This document shows positions 26,998 to 64,000 of a stretch of DNA of 64,000 nucleotides, in pieces. The position numbers were made by a program, and so were the translations under genes. The stretch comes from Luscinia megarhynchos (lineage: Eukaryota > Chordata > Aves > Passeriformes > Turdidae). Position 1 is the stretch's first letter; every line of letters starts with the position of its first letter. Under the pieces are notes generated by a model that saw only the letters and a program-made list of their open reading frames with translations, had not been told where the DNA came from and did not search any database. The stretch is taken from the NCBI GenBank assembly GCA_034336665.1, contig CM067565.1, positions 84,446,858-84,510,857 on the forward strand, written 5' to 3'.

Positions 26998-27032
26998 CGC
27001 GCCTGCGCCGCCGAGCCCGCCGCGCCTGCGCA
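26998..27032. promoter_or_regulatory. Tandem NRF1-like sites
   Basis: CGCGCCTGCGCC (26998-27009) and CGCGCCTGCGCA (27021-27032) each resemble the NRF1 consensus YGCGCAYGCGCR. The second has a single mismatch. They are 23 bp apart, upstream of the likely transcription start. Binding is inferred from motif only. Confidence 0.5.
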
Positions 27033-27071
27033 CTGCGGGGCGCCGGGCGGCCGCGGCGGGCGAGGCGGCAC

Positions 27072-27092
27072 ATGCGCGCTGCCGCCGGCTGA
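27072..27092 (+). CDS. Possible six-codon upstream ORF (MRAAAG) in the PPP1CB leader
   Basis: ATG at 27072 is followed by five codons and TGA at 27090-27092, 211 nt before the PPP1CB ATG. The context (C at -1, G at -3, C at +4) is moderate. It matters only if transcription starts upstream of 27072, which the sequence cannot tell. No other upstream ATG lies between it and the main start. Confidence 0.3.
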   Translation: MRAAAG

Positions 27093-27303
27093 GGAGGGGA
27101 GGAGGCGCGGGGAGGAGCGGTGGCCGCGTTCTCCCATTTAGCTGCGAGGGAGAGGGAGAAGCCGGGCGGCCGCCGGGGACCGCCGGAGGGGGGTGGGGGA
27201 GCCACTGTCGCTGCGGCCGCCGCTCCCTGCTGCTCCTCCTCCTCCGTGGAGCGCCTTCCACCCCGCCCTCTCCCCGCCCGGGACCGAGTCTGGTGGCCAC
27301 AAA

Positions 27304-54278
<26,975 letters not shown>

Positions 54279-56106
54279 AGAAAGGAAATAATGTAGAAAA
54301 CACCATCAGATCTGTCAAGGACAAAACACCATATTACAGTATATAATAAGTGTGCACTGTAAAACCATCCAGCCATTTGACACCCTTTATGATGTCACAC
54401 GTTTAACTTAAAGAGACGGGTAAAGGATCTTTATTAATTTTTTCTAGTAGAAAGATGTGCGACACTGTATTGTAACAAGTATAGCTCCAAGTTCTAATAT
54501 CCAGCATAGAGAGGAAAAAAATTAGGAAAAAACTATTTCAACTGCATATTCACATTTACCACGGTTTTTAAAGTTGACCAACATCCCAGTTAAAACTCGG
54601 TGTAATAGTTAAACCAGATGAGAGCATGATGTTCCATTTGTGTAATGTGGTCTTATTGTTGCTTGATTGCTTTTACTTTGGTTATTTTGTAGCTAGAATG
54701 ATGCAAATATGGTATCTAGTCTTATTTCCTGGCTCTTTGAAATTGATATGAGGAAGGGGCTTTTCTAGAACAGCCATTAATCTCTTATCCTCCCCCTAAT
54801 GCCCTGTTTTTTCATCATAATGCCATGCGCCCCATTATAATGCAAAGTTTATAGTACAGTAGTGATTAAACGGCAAACTGAATCCCAAATGCCCAGACTG
54901 GACAGCTTGGCAGCCAACATGTATCAAGACAGAAAAACCTGTCCTGACCTTTTAACTTTAACTGCCACACAATGAATTTGTGCACTACACTATTTTAAAT
55001 TATTGACATTACACTGTGCGATGGCACTTCATTTAACTTAGGGCAAAAATGGTATTGCCTATTAGTTGGTAACTTGATTAAGTGGTACCTTGGCTTTAGT
55101 TTTATTAGCATGAAACACCTTTGGCATGCTTAGCTTCCAGGTAACTTCCAACCTGCATCAAAATTCATCTTACATAGTTCCACAGAACATGAAGATCCTT
55201 ATTTGTTAAGCCTTTGAAAGCTGACATTCTTTTTCAGAAGAAGGTGTGTTTAAATGGACGTTCTTCAACATACAGTAGGCTAGATGGTGGGTGGTGAGCT
55301 GAAAATGCTACAGGAATGTCCAACTTTATAGTAAGGCTTACATCACTAAAGATTCTGTCATTTGGATTTTCATGATCAAATTTCATATACTATTGTATAG
55401 ACTTCTGCTTTGTAGTGTACTATAGTAGCAATAATTTCTGTATGTGATCAAGAGTTACGCAGTATTTCTTTTCAGTTCTCTCCTTTATTAAAAGAGTTAA
55501 CATTGGCAGATGGCAAGATATAGAGAAGATATGAAATATATAGTAGGATAAATGAAAGGCACAGATTTGTGATACTTTAGGATGAAATACCTATTGGACA
55601 CAATTACAAAAGCTTTTACTGAATACTGTCAAATTTGTACGATTCTTGGGGGAAGGCTGCAGATTTATACCATTCTAAATGTGCATCAGTAGATGTAAAA
55701 CTCTTGACTTCAGTATTGTCTTTGAAAATGTTAAATTGAGGATTCTAGTAACTTATGTTTTATGAACTGGCACATTATATAATGCAAGAGATATATTGAT
55801 TTCTGACACAGTGAGCAAGTTCTTTAAAATGGATTTAAGTCTCTTTTCTAATTCCATTTTGTTTTAAATGCATATTTTAAATGTAGGTTTTTTCATTTAG
55901 TAAAAGTTGTCTAATTCATTTGAATGAAGTCTGACTGGTTATTTTAACATAACTGACTGTTACTGAAAACATGTGGAGTTGGTTGTTTTTTAAAAAAAGG
56001 AAATCTTACAGTATATCTGTTACTGATTTATACTGGGATGGTCTGTGGTTTTGAACAATGGTTTATTTTGTCCCACTTTGAAGCAAACACCAGTTTCAAT
56101 GCTTAG

Positions 56107-56112
56107 AATAAA
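56107..56112 (+). terminator. PPP1CB: Poly(A) signal AATAAA, candidate main site
   Basis: Canonical hexamer, followed 20-30 nt downstream by a U/GU-rich element (ttcttttgatgttgttc). This is the expected arrangement for cleavage around 56125. Confidence 0.6.
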
Positions 56113-56482
56113 ATGTCGAAGTAGATTTCTTTTGATGTTGTTCAAAGACACTTGTTCTTGAAAGTCAGTGATGAGAGCTGTGTGAGAGTAACTGCAGTTT
56201 GTGACAAGATAATTAATGAAACCTAATCTGTAAGCATTGACATGCTAACTTCCTGCCCTAAGTCATTGCTTACTTGAGGTTTACTTCTGCTAGTTTTGAA
56301 AATGCTGGGTTTTACCAAGTGCCAGCCTCTGTGTTACCAAACATCTGGATTAACATTTTTACATTTTTTCTTTAGTTTCTGGAACAATGTCTTCTGTATC
56401 ATAAAATGTCCAGGTGTAAAGCTGTATGTTATGTGAGTACCTAACATGCTCGCTTGTGTTACAGATGCTATGTCAAAAGAAA

Positions 56483-56488
56483 AATAAA
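56483..56488 (+). terminator. PPP1CB: Poly(A) signal AATAAA, second candidate
   Basis: Canonical hexamer followed by the pyrimidine-rich/GU element ccttcttctgtgtcc. It would give a 3' UTR of about 2.2 kb. Confidence 0.55.
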
Positions 56489-56996
56489 GTCTTCGGGCCT
56501 TCTTCTGTGTCCTAAAGAAATAGGAAATTTTTAGTTTATTTAATGGCACTCGTAAGCCACATTGGGTGCTAATATTCTGAAGAATTGCTGGTTTTATATA
56601 GCAGCAGTCATTTGGAAATTATTTGAATGCTGTTTTGATTTCTGGAGAGTTGGAATGTCTGCTAACATCCCTCATCCTCTACATGGTGGAAAACACACAT
56701 GATGCAGTAATCTTACCCCTACAGATATGACTGATATTCCATACTAAAAGCAAGCCTGATACATAACAGAACTTGCCACTTCAGCTTACATTTGCAAGGT
56801 TAGTGTAGATCTCTATTTTTAATATTGTCCATTCTGGGAGAAGTAGAAAAGATAACCTCAGTCGAATTCTACTCAGATAAAATTAACTTTCCTCAATGGA
56901 AATTGATAGTGGTTTAAATGGCTAATTCTTTTTCATATGAACATCTTGTCTGTACAAGCCTTAAATACTATTAAATAGCACGTGTAGTGTGCTGGG

Positions 56997-57002
56997 AATA
57001 AA
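56997..57002 (+). terminator. Further AATAAA hexamer downstream of PPP1CB
   Basis: Canonical hexamer, but the following sequence lacks an obvious GU-rich element close by. It is a weaker candidate for a distal end of PPP1CB. Confidence 0.25.
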
Positions 57003-60000
57003 CAGGAGGACTCTCAAATGGGCTGTTGAGAGGCACATGAAACATTACAGCATTTGAGATGTGTTTTTGCATGTTCTCCCCCCCCACGCCTTTATCTGAC
57101 AATAATATTCATTTAATGCTTATAGTAGAGTACACATGGTACACAGCCTCTTGTCTTGTTCCTTTCTGGATGATGGGCATTTTGAATTTCCCAAATAATA
57201 ACTTGAAGTATGCTGCAAGGGATGCTGCTTTGGTCTCTTTTTGTGTTGACAGATAGAAGATTCTTGTTGTGCATCACTTTTTTTGTATGCTTTATAGTGC
57301 TCATTGGTTTTTATGCATGGATAATTGTTTGCTGCTTTAAAGGAGGAAAAAGTTTCATATAGTTGTGGTTGTGCTGCTCTAATACCTTGAACACTGTTTC
57401 TGTTTAGTTCATTGATCTGTGTATATCAAAATACTGCTGTAGAAATAGACTCACTGAAAATGCTGTGAGGAACTCAAACTAGTGGATTATGTTTGGTTTA
57501 CTAGACACATAGAAATACTTGTGGCCACTGACGTCTGAGTTGGTCATTTTGCTTCCAAGTTTAGTGTGATTAATTTCAAGTGTCCTGCTGCCAGCTGTCA
57601 CCATGTTTCAGGATCCTGTTACAAAGACAATCTTTGTTCATACTGTACTCTCTGAGAGAGAAGCCAATAGGTAGGTGTGACTCAGCTTGTAGCATCCCAG
57701 TGCTGTACATTGCTGTGTACTTACTTGCCTGGGAAACTGATGGAAATTCTTCAGATCTGCAGAAGGAATTTGCTTTTATTGTCAGTAACATACATCCCTG
57801 TTGTAAGCTTTTTTGATCATAGAAATCCATCTTGCTGTGTTTCTGCCAAAGTCAAAATTGTTGAGTAGAAAGGTTTGTTTTATATGAAGAAGTGTTTCTG
57901 TCTGTGGCTTGTATTTTGATAAGTCTAAGTGGAAACTGTCAGATTGAATTGCTGGAGCTCTGTATTATTAGTTTGGGACTGGGAGAGACTTGTTTTTTCT
58001 CTCTAGTAATAGAAATACAGAAGACACTATTGCTGTTGAATATGGTTGAACTGAAGGTGATCTGAGAATAACTGTTCTGGATACCTGGAATCTTCAGAAT
58101 TTGTAGATGGCAGACACACAAATATTCCATGCTTGTCCTTTAACATAAAGCTCAGAGATTAACATAAAAGGGATTCTGCTTTGTAGAGGTTTATGTAGAT
58201 AGCAATTGTAAAAGCCTAATCTTCAACTAGGTATTGACCTTCTTCCTGGCAGACTATTATTTTTTGTGTTCATGGCTGATGTTTCTGGGACCATCCTTGC
58301 TGCCAGGTTGTTTGAAGATGAAGGCGTCCTTATAGAAACTTGCCAGGTAATATTGCAGCTTGGCAAAGAGCAGAGACAGCAGTGCTGTCAATGTGTATTG
58401 GTTTTGAACTCATTCAGATTGCAGCTTGGTTCATGATTGGTATCCATCTGCTTTGGAATGTACACGAGGACAAATGTGAATATTTGACTTCAAATGAACT
58501 TCGTGAAAAAAGCAAGGACAAGAGAATGTCTCCTTATGCTGGGACAGAGATAACAACAGCACAGTCAAATGTCTGAGTCCACATGGGCTAATACTCTTTA
58601 AAGGACGGGGAGGGTTTTTTGATACAAGACAGCATTTGCTATAACGTTCATGCACATACCCACTTTCTTGTCAATTAAAAGGAACTCAATGAATCAATAC
58701 CAGGGTTGGAACATTTAGGCAAAGCACTGGATGTTTTTGTTCTGCTGTCACTTATTTTGTTTCTGCTAGTTAGCAATAGAAGCTTTCAAGTTCACTTTCA
58801 GCACAGCTGTATACTTCTTTCACCTGGATCGTACATGGATTTTGCTTGTCTTGTTCCAAAGGTTTATCAAGGTTTTGGGGAGAGCACCTAGCCAGGTGGC
58901 TGTGTGCAACTCATGAGCTTATAACCAGGCGTTCTCACTGCATGTACCAAATGATCAAAGCAGAAGGAATCTCAGGCTGTGTTGGGCTGAACACTGAAGA
59001 ACCATGTGGCTGTAACTCTTGTTGGGTCAGTAAAAAAGTTATGCAGATAAGACAAGTTCAAGTACTTGTTTTGGGTTTGTCAAATTCTCATCTTCTATGG
59101 ATTTCTGGAACTGGTAGTGCCTGAGCATCTTCCCTGCAGAGCACTAAGCTGTCTGGTTACTTGTTTTGTATCTCATTGTGCCTTGTTAAAATAACGGGTA
59201 ATAAGGACACTTTATTCTTTTTCCCAGTATCCTGTTAAAACTCATTAATATCTGCATCTGTGTCCCAAGAAATGGCACTTTAAGAAGAATTCAAATTAAG
59301 TGTTTGCCACAAATCCTTGCCAGTACATGACTACAATAATCTTTTTTAAAAAAAACCCTCATTTTAGTCTGAAACAGTCAGAACAGGTGGAGCTTTAAGC
59401 AGAGTATATGCATTGCCTGTGGCCGAGCACAGTTCTTTTCCTGGGTTCCACGAATCTGCAGCCCAAGCTTCCTCTTAGTCTGCTGCAAAGTCTTGGAGCC
59501 AGCCATATCAGAAAGCAGGTGATAACTAGATCCAACTGCCAATAAAGAACAACAAAAACCATTTTGTGTCTTCAGGAGAAGATGTAAGCTTTATGTGAAA
59601 GATAAAAAGTTCATAGGCTGAACTGCAGAAATGACCACCACTTGAGATGAGATAAATCCTCTTTAAATAGGTTAGACATGCCCAGATGTTAAGTTTTAGT
59701 GCTTTAGCTTCACCCAAGTTACTGTTAAAGGGAGGAAGTAAAACAAATGGGAAGGATTATAGTTTGTCTATTCTTAGAGATTTTTCATATTCAAAAGTAA
59801 TAAATTACATTTGTAGAAAGCAAAATAATTAAGCTACTGTTTATTTTTTTTTTTCTTGGTAGAGAGTTTTCCCTCATCCTGTTGTTTTAAAGGTTTGACT
59901 CTTCAGGGTGCAAAAGAGAATGTTGTAGATGGATCCAATTAATTATTGAAAAGGCCTAACCATCAAAAATGATACCTTGAGGATAAAACTGGTGCAGCTC

Positions 60001-61555
60001 ATGACATGAAGCAGAGGAGCACACAACATTGATAAATGCAGAGGACAACTGTGGCGTGTGAATATATTCCACTGTAAGATTTTCTCCATTGTTTTGAAGT
60101 CCCATCAAACATAATGTGAAAATAGTTGCAAGTATTTCATGTTATTCCTTCTGACATCCAAGCAGCATTTCTACAGTTGCCTATGTAACTCACTCCACTG
60201 TCTTGTCAAATTTCTGGGCATATATAAATCAGTAGTTTTCCATTAGCTACCCCAGAATATTTCGTTTTTATATTTCAGGTTCTTATTCCTGGGTGGCTAT
60301 TTGCAACTTCCACAGAGACAGAATGCGTAACACTTTCTTGGAATGCTGTAAAAGGGAACATTTTAGAAGAATTTTATTTTAATAGGCATCTTAACTGCAC
60401 CTTAATTGCATCTGGTTTCCAGGAGATTGAGTAAAGAGAACGAGTGAAAAGACTTAAGACCCTTTTCTTGAAGCAGTGAAGAACAAATACCATATTTAAT
60501 TCATTCCTACTCAAGGCTTTTACCTAAAGGTACAATAAATGACTGACATGGTAGGCTTAGAGACTCTTGCCTTGCCTTTACCACCTAGAGTAAGAAGACA
60601 TACTTTTTAACTGCATCTGACTTGTTTATACTAATGCTATTGCAATGATTTAGCACGGTTACTTAATAAAAATAGACTCAATCCAGCTGATGTAATTATT
60701 TTCTCTGCCTCAAATTAATGTGGCATGCAGGTGCCATCTAGTGGTCAAAGGATAGTGCCTGGAAAACTTACTGCAGCTGCAGGACTGACATTCATTCCAT
60801 GTTTATCCTGCTCTTGTCTCATGTGAAAACCTTATTCCTTGATCAGTATTGAAATATGTGCATGGCTTCGTAACAACTCAGACCTTGATGCATTGAAACT
60901 AGGCTTTCCTCAGTTATATTTACAAATTTGTTTCCCAAAAGATTTGCAGACTTTGTGAAAACTCTTAAATTATCTGAGGGTTCTGAAGTGGGTAGTGAGG
61001 GGTGGAAAGAATCAGAGCTTCCATGAAAAGTGTAGAAAAATTAGTCTTTGTCTTAGGTCAAGATTTCTGTATTTCTTCCCCCACCTCTAGAATCTTCTGT
61101 TTTCAAGTCTAACCAAGTATGGGGAGATTATAGCTTAACTGCATTGTTTTCTAGTGACTGGAAAAGGACTGGTGGAAAATATGTAAGAAAAACTATGAGG
61201 TATGTTTAGGTCTGGTGTATATCAAAACTACAGGAAAGAAAATGCATTGTTTTTGGCTTTTATGTGGAATTTTAATTGGGATATGCTCTCAGAATAGGGC
61301 TAGTATTAAATTTTTACCTTACCTAACCAAATATTGTGTTATTTGTATTTTTTTTAGTTCCATGGTTCTTCATTCTACTTATGGGCTTGTATTATAGGCA
61401 TGTACTGCTGGAAAAGAGATTTGCACCATTTAGACCTGATTTGAGGGAATCACTTGATGTTTAGCCAGGTTCCACTGGTTGTCTGCAATGAGTTTCTCTT
61501 GAAAAGCTGTATCTACACTAATTCAAGGCAATTTTGTGATGTTGAAGTGAAACCT

Positions 61556-61601
61556 CCTGATTGTCCTCATGTACTGCTTTCCTGATTGTCTGCATGTACT
61601 G
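61556..61601. repeat. 21-bp near-perfect direct repeat, period 25
   Basis: cctgattgtcctcatgtact(g) at 61556-61576 and cctgattgtctgcatgtact(g) at 61581-61601 differ at two positions and are separated by four bases. Confidence 0.85.
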
Positions 61602-64000
61602 AGCTCCACTCATGCAGAGCTTTTGCTGTTGTATGCAAATTAGGTCTTTTGGGTTAGTTTGAAGCAACAGAAGTTTGTTCCTAGTGTATGCCCATGGTGT
61701 CAATGATCCAAACTACTGAGTCCCGCTGAAGTCTGTTACTCTTCTGTCCCACAGTTTACACAATATCCTTTCTGATCTGTTTATCATGCTTTCTGTTGCT
61801 CTGATTGGGCAGAAAAGAAGAAAAGGACAATGGTGGCAAAGTCTCTTTGGCTTCCCAGGTGTTGCAGTATGGTGTACCTTAGGCTGCAGTGAAATACTCA
61901 TTTTTCAGTCTGTCGTGAGAGGGATGAAATCTTTGGTGGCTGGATAACCCAGCAGCAGTAGGAAGAAGCTGTGCACTTCAGTAGCTCCTGACTACCAGAA
62001 GATCTGCAGTTGGGGTGTGGGGTACAGTTCAAAAAGGATGAAGAAGCCTTCTTGAAAACCAGGGCAGACATTTTCAGGTGTCATAGCAATAGTCTTTACT
62101 ACAGTGATACTGAAGAGATCTCTTGAGGCACTCAGCTTCCTGTGCAACCGAGATTCAACCCAGATGAATTTGCCTATCCAGCTTGTTAGGGTGGAGGAGG
62201 GGGACAGGCATGTGAGACCAGGTGGAACTAGTACATGGGGCCTGAGTGGAGAGACAGTGAGTTGTAATCTGAGCAGGAGGGCTGCTCCTATTTCGTAGGG
62301 CTGTGAGTGTAGAAGAAATCTGCCATGGTACAATTTTGCCTCAAAGTGCTTATTTCTTGCCATGTGAGGTCTATGAATTATGGGAATTATATGGACTGCA
62401 CACAAGGATAAGAGGCCTGTGTAATCTTCAACTTTCAGAGACAATACAGTGTCTTCTCCAAGTGGTGTAGGGGATGAGCTGAATGGCACTGCACACGATC
62501 CTGTGAACAGTAGCAGTGACAAATACTGGTTGAGGTGTCAGTTTACTTGCAATGAAAAGCTGTTACCTGCTGACATTGTAGCAGTGTTTTTGCCATTCCA
62601 CATTATAACAAGCTTGAAAGGTTTCATGGCAGTTGTTCCTTAATCAGGTCCCGGGAGCAGCAGCATGAAGTTTGTTCTAGAGGGGATGCTTTGTGTGGTC
62701 ATTTCAGGATTAGAGAGTTGTATGTCAAGTACTGAGCTGCTATTTCAGTAGGAAGGTGCAGTCATGGGTTGGTTGTGGGCTAAGTGCCCTGGGGTGGGAG
62801 GATAAAAAGGATTGTGTTATCCTCTTTTCTGACATGATTTTCCAAAGATGTAGCAGTCCAGTGGGAGGTAGAGAGGCTAGTATTACAAGATTGCAAGCAT
62901 TGGTTGCTGAGGGGAGGCCGTGCTAGAAGGTGCGCTGTTCATAGTTGCAGTCTAAGGTACAAGTGAGAAGGGAATAGAGAAGCAAGAGCTTGTAGACAGC
63001 CCTGGTCACAGCTGCCTACAGTTTAAAGCAGGCCTGACCACAGTACTTGAACAGCTTGTGTGGCAGACTCACTGAAGCTCGGAGGCAGGAGACTCTGGGA
63101 AGGTGGTGGGAACACGAGTATCTTCAGGAGGTGTTTGATTTCCCTCCAGAGTTCACACATCCTGTTTTGATAGCGAGTCATGAGCCAGCTGCAGGAAAAA
63201 AGATGAGGTCAGCCTGATCCTTTGAGAACTTTTCACATGCTTCTGGCCATCAGGTACTCTCTGCAGTCAGGTGTGTGAGCATGAGCTCATGTGGTGTGGA
63301 AGCACAGCCTATACAGGCGTACTGGTCCTTCAGCCTTCATGTGTATATTTACCCCTTATCTTAAGCTACACTGTTAAGTTTGTGCTGTTAGTCACCAGAG
63401 GACCATGTTCCATCCCTAAGAGAAGTTTGTATTAATCCATACCTATCTGTTTCTCTGTCCCTGAAGTTCTAGGCCCCACTGGCTCCCTGAGAGCCTTGTG
63501 TTTACCCGTGTGAGGATTATGGGTCACTTCTCATGGAATACAATTTAGACTCTGCTGAACTGTTTCAGTTCAGCCCGGGTGTTGTGACCACCCATATTTT
63601 TGCTTCCACCTCAAATTGCCTGACTTGCTGACTTGTGGTTTTTTAGTGTACAGACTGAGCCATGTGTGAAACCAGAAGGGCATGATAACTCCAAAAAGAA
63701 GGCTTCAATAAAAGCTGAACTCAGAATAATTCGATGCCTTCAGTCTTCTGCTGAACTATTGGCTCAAGCATCTGTGTGGGATGAGAGTATAGCATGTACT
63801 TGTTTTGCTATAAAATGTATTCAGTTCTTCTAGTAGTAGGTGGTAGTTGAGAACAACAAATAGCTTTTGCCCTCAGGGCTCTGTAGTGTTGAACTGAGGA
63901 AATGAAGGAGCTCTGAAGCTTGTGACCAGCATGTGAAGGTGTCATTGCATACCTTGTTGGGCACCTCTGGCAATCATGCAAGAGCTTGACTGTCACATAC

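Larger units (their letters stand above)
54279..56510 (+). other. PPP1CB: PPP1CB 3' UTR, minimal extent
   Basis: AT-rich sequence directly after the TGA. The first few hundred bases, including the stretch around the TGATGTCACAC near 54392, look like the conserved mammalian PPP1CB 3' UTR as I remember it. Canonical poly(A) signals at 56107-56112 and 56483-56488 give a 1.8-2.2 kb UTR. Later signals could extend it. The end is inferred, not seen. Confidence 0.7.
56511..64000. other. Distal 3' UTR and/or intergenic sequence downstream of PPP1CB
   Basis: No coding exon is recognised. SPDYA follows PPP1CB in mammals as I recall, but I found no stretch resembling its conserved domain here. AATAAA hexamers at 59799, 60534 and 60665 are isolated. 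The segment about 61,900-63,300 has higher GC and longer open frames on the minus strand, without recognisable homology. Confidence 0.5.

Noticed and set aside
26691..27300. Several overlapping minus-strand open frames of 130-155 codons across the CpG island
   Set aside because: They are rich in Arg, Pro, Ala and Gly, overlap one another in different frames and follow from high GC content (few stop codons). No domain or conserved motif is seen.
58340..58576. 78-codon frame downstream of PPP1CB, considered as part of SPDYA
   Set aside because: The translation does not resemble the Speedy/RINGO domain or its N-terminus as I know it.
59799..60670. AATAAA hexamers at 59799, 60534 and 60665 as transcript ends
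   Set aside because: They are isolated hexamers in AT-rich sequence more than 5 kb from the stop codon, with no clear downstream GU element.
61992..62522. 176-codon minus-strand open frame read as a protein gene
   Set aside because: It begins at a TTG, not an ATG. No homology is recognised, and there is no promoter, splice or poly(A) support. Kept only as a composition finding.

Overview
The window is a piece of a vertebrate nuclear genome, most likely a bird. It is AT-rich, with long introns, one sharp CpG island and few repeats. The recognisable repeats are CR1 LINE 3' ends of the avian/reptilian kind; the + strand copy ends in the ATTCTGTGATT tail. The subclade cannot be told from the sequence.

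The only gene I can support is PPP1CB, the beta/delta catalytic subunit of protein phosphatase 1, on the + strand. Eight coding exons (27304-27355, 39761-39892, 43170-43400, 43749-43853, 48561-48632, 51713-51864, 53415-53549, 54174-54278) join with GT-AG introns into an intact 327-residue reading frame of 984 nt including the stop. All metal-binding and catalytic residues are present, as is the beta-type C-terminus. To the best of my recall the protein is identical to the mammalian one.

Layout: 1 to about 26,850 is non-coding sequence with one CR1 3' end, A/C-rich low-complexity tracts, several perfect palindromes and two long homopolymers near its right end. About 26,860-27,580 is the CpG-island promoter and first exon, with NRF1-like sites, GC boxes, a G-run cluster, a six-codon upstream ORF and a YY1-type motif over the start codon. 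27,356-54,173 is the gene body; intron 1 alone is 12.4 kb. From 54,279 the 3' UTR runs to at least the strong poly(A) signals at 56,107 and 56,483 and possibly further. About 57-64 kb is non-coding sequence in which I recognise no exon.

There are no tRNA or rRNA genes, CRISPR arrays or operon-like clusters. I found no evidence of a new multi-gene system. The second-look items are small: inverted repeats, promoter architecture, alternative polyadenylation and intron retention. Alternative-isoform and regulatory statements are inference, because no transcript or alignment data were available.
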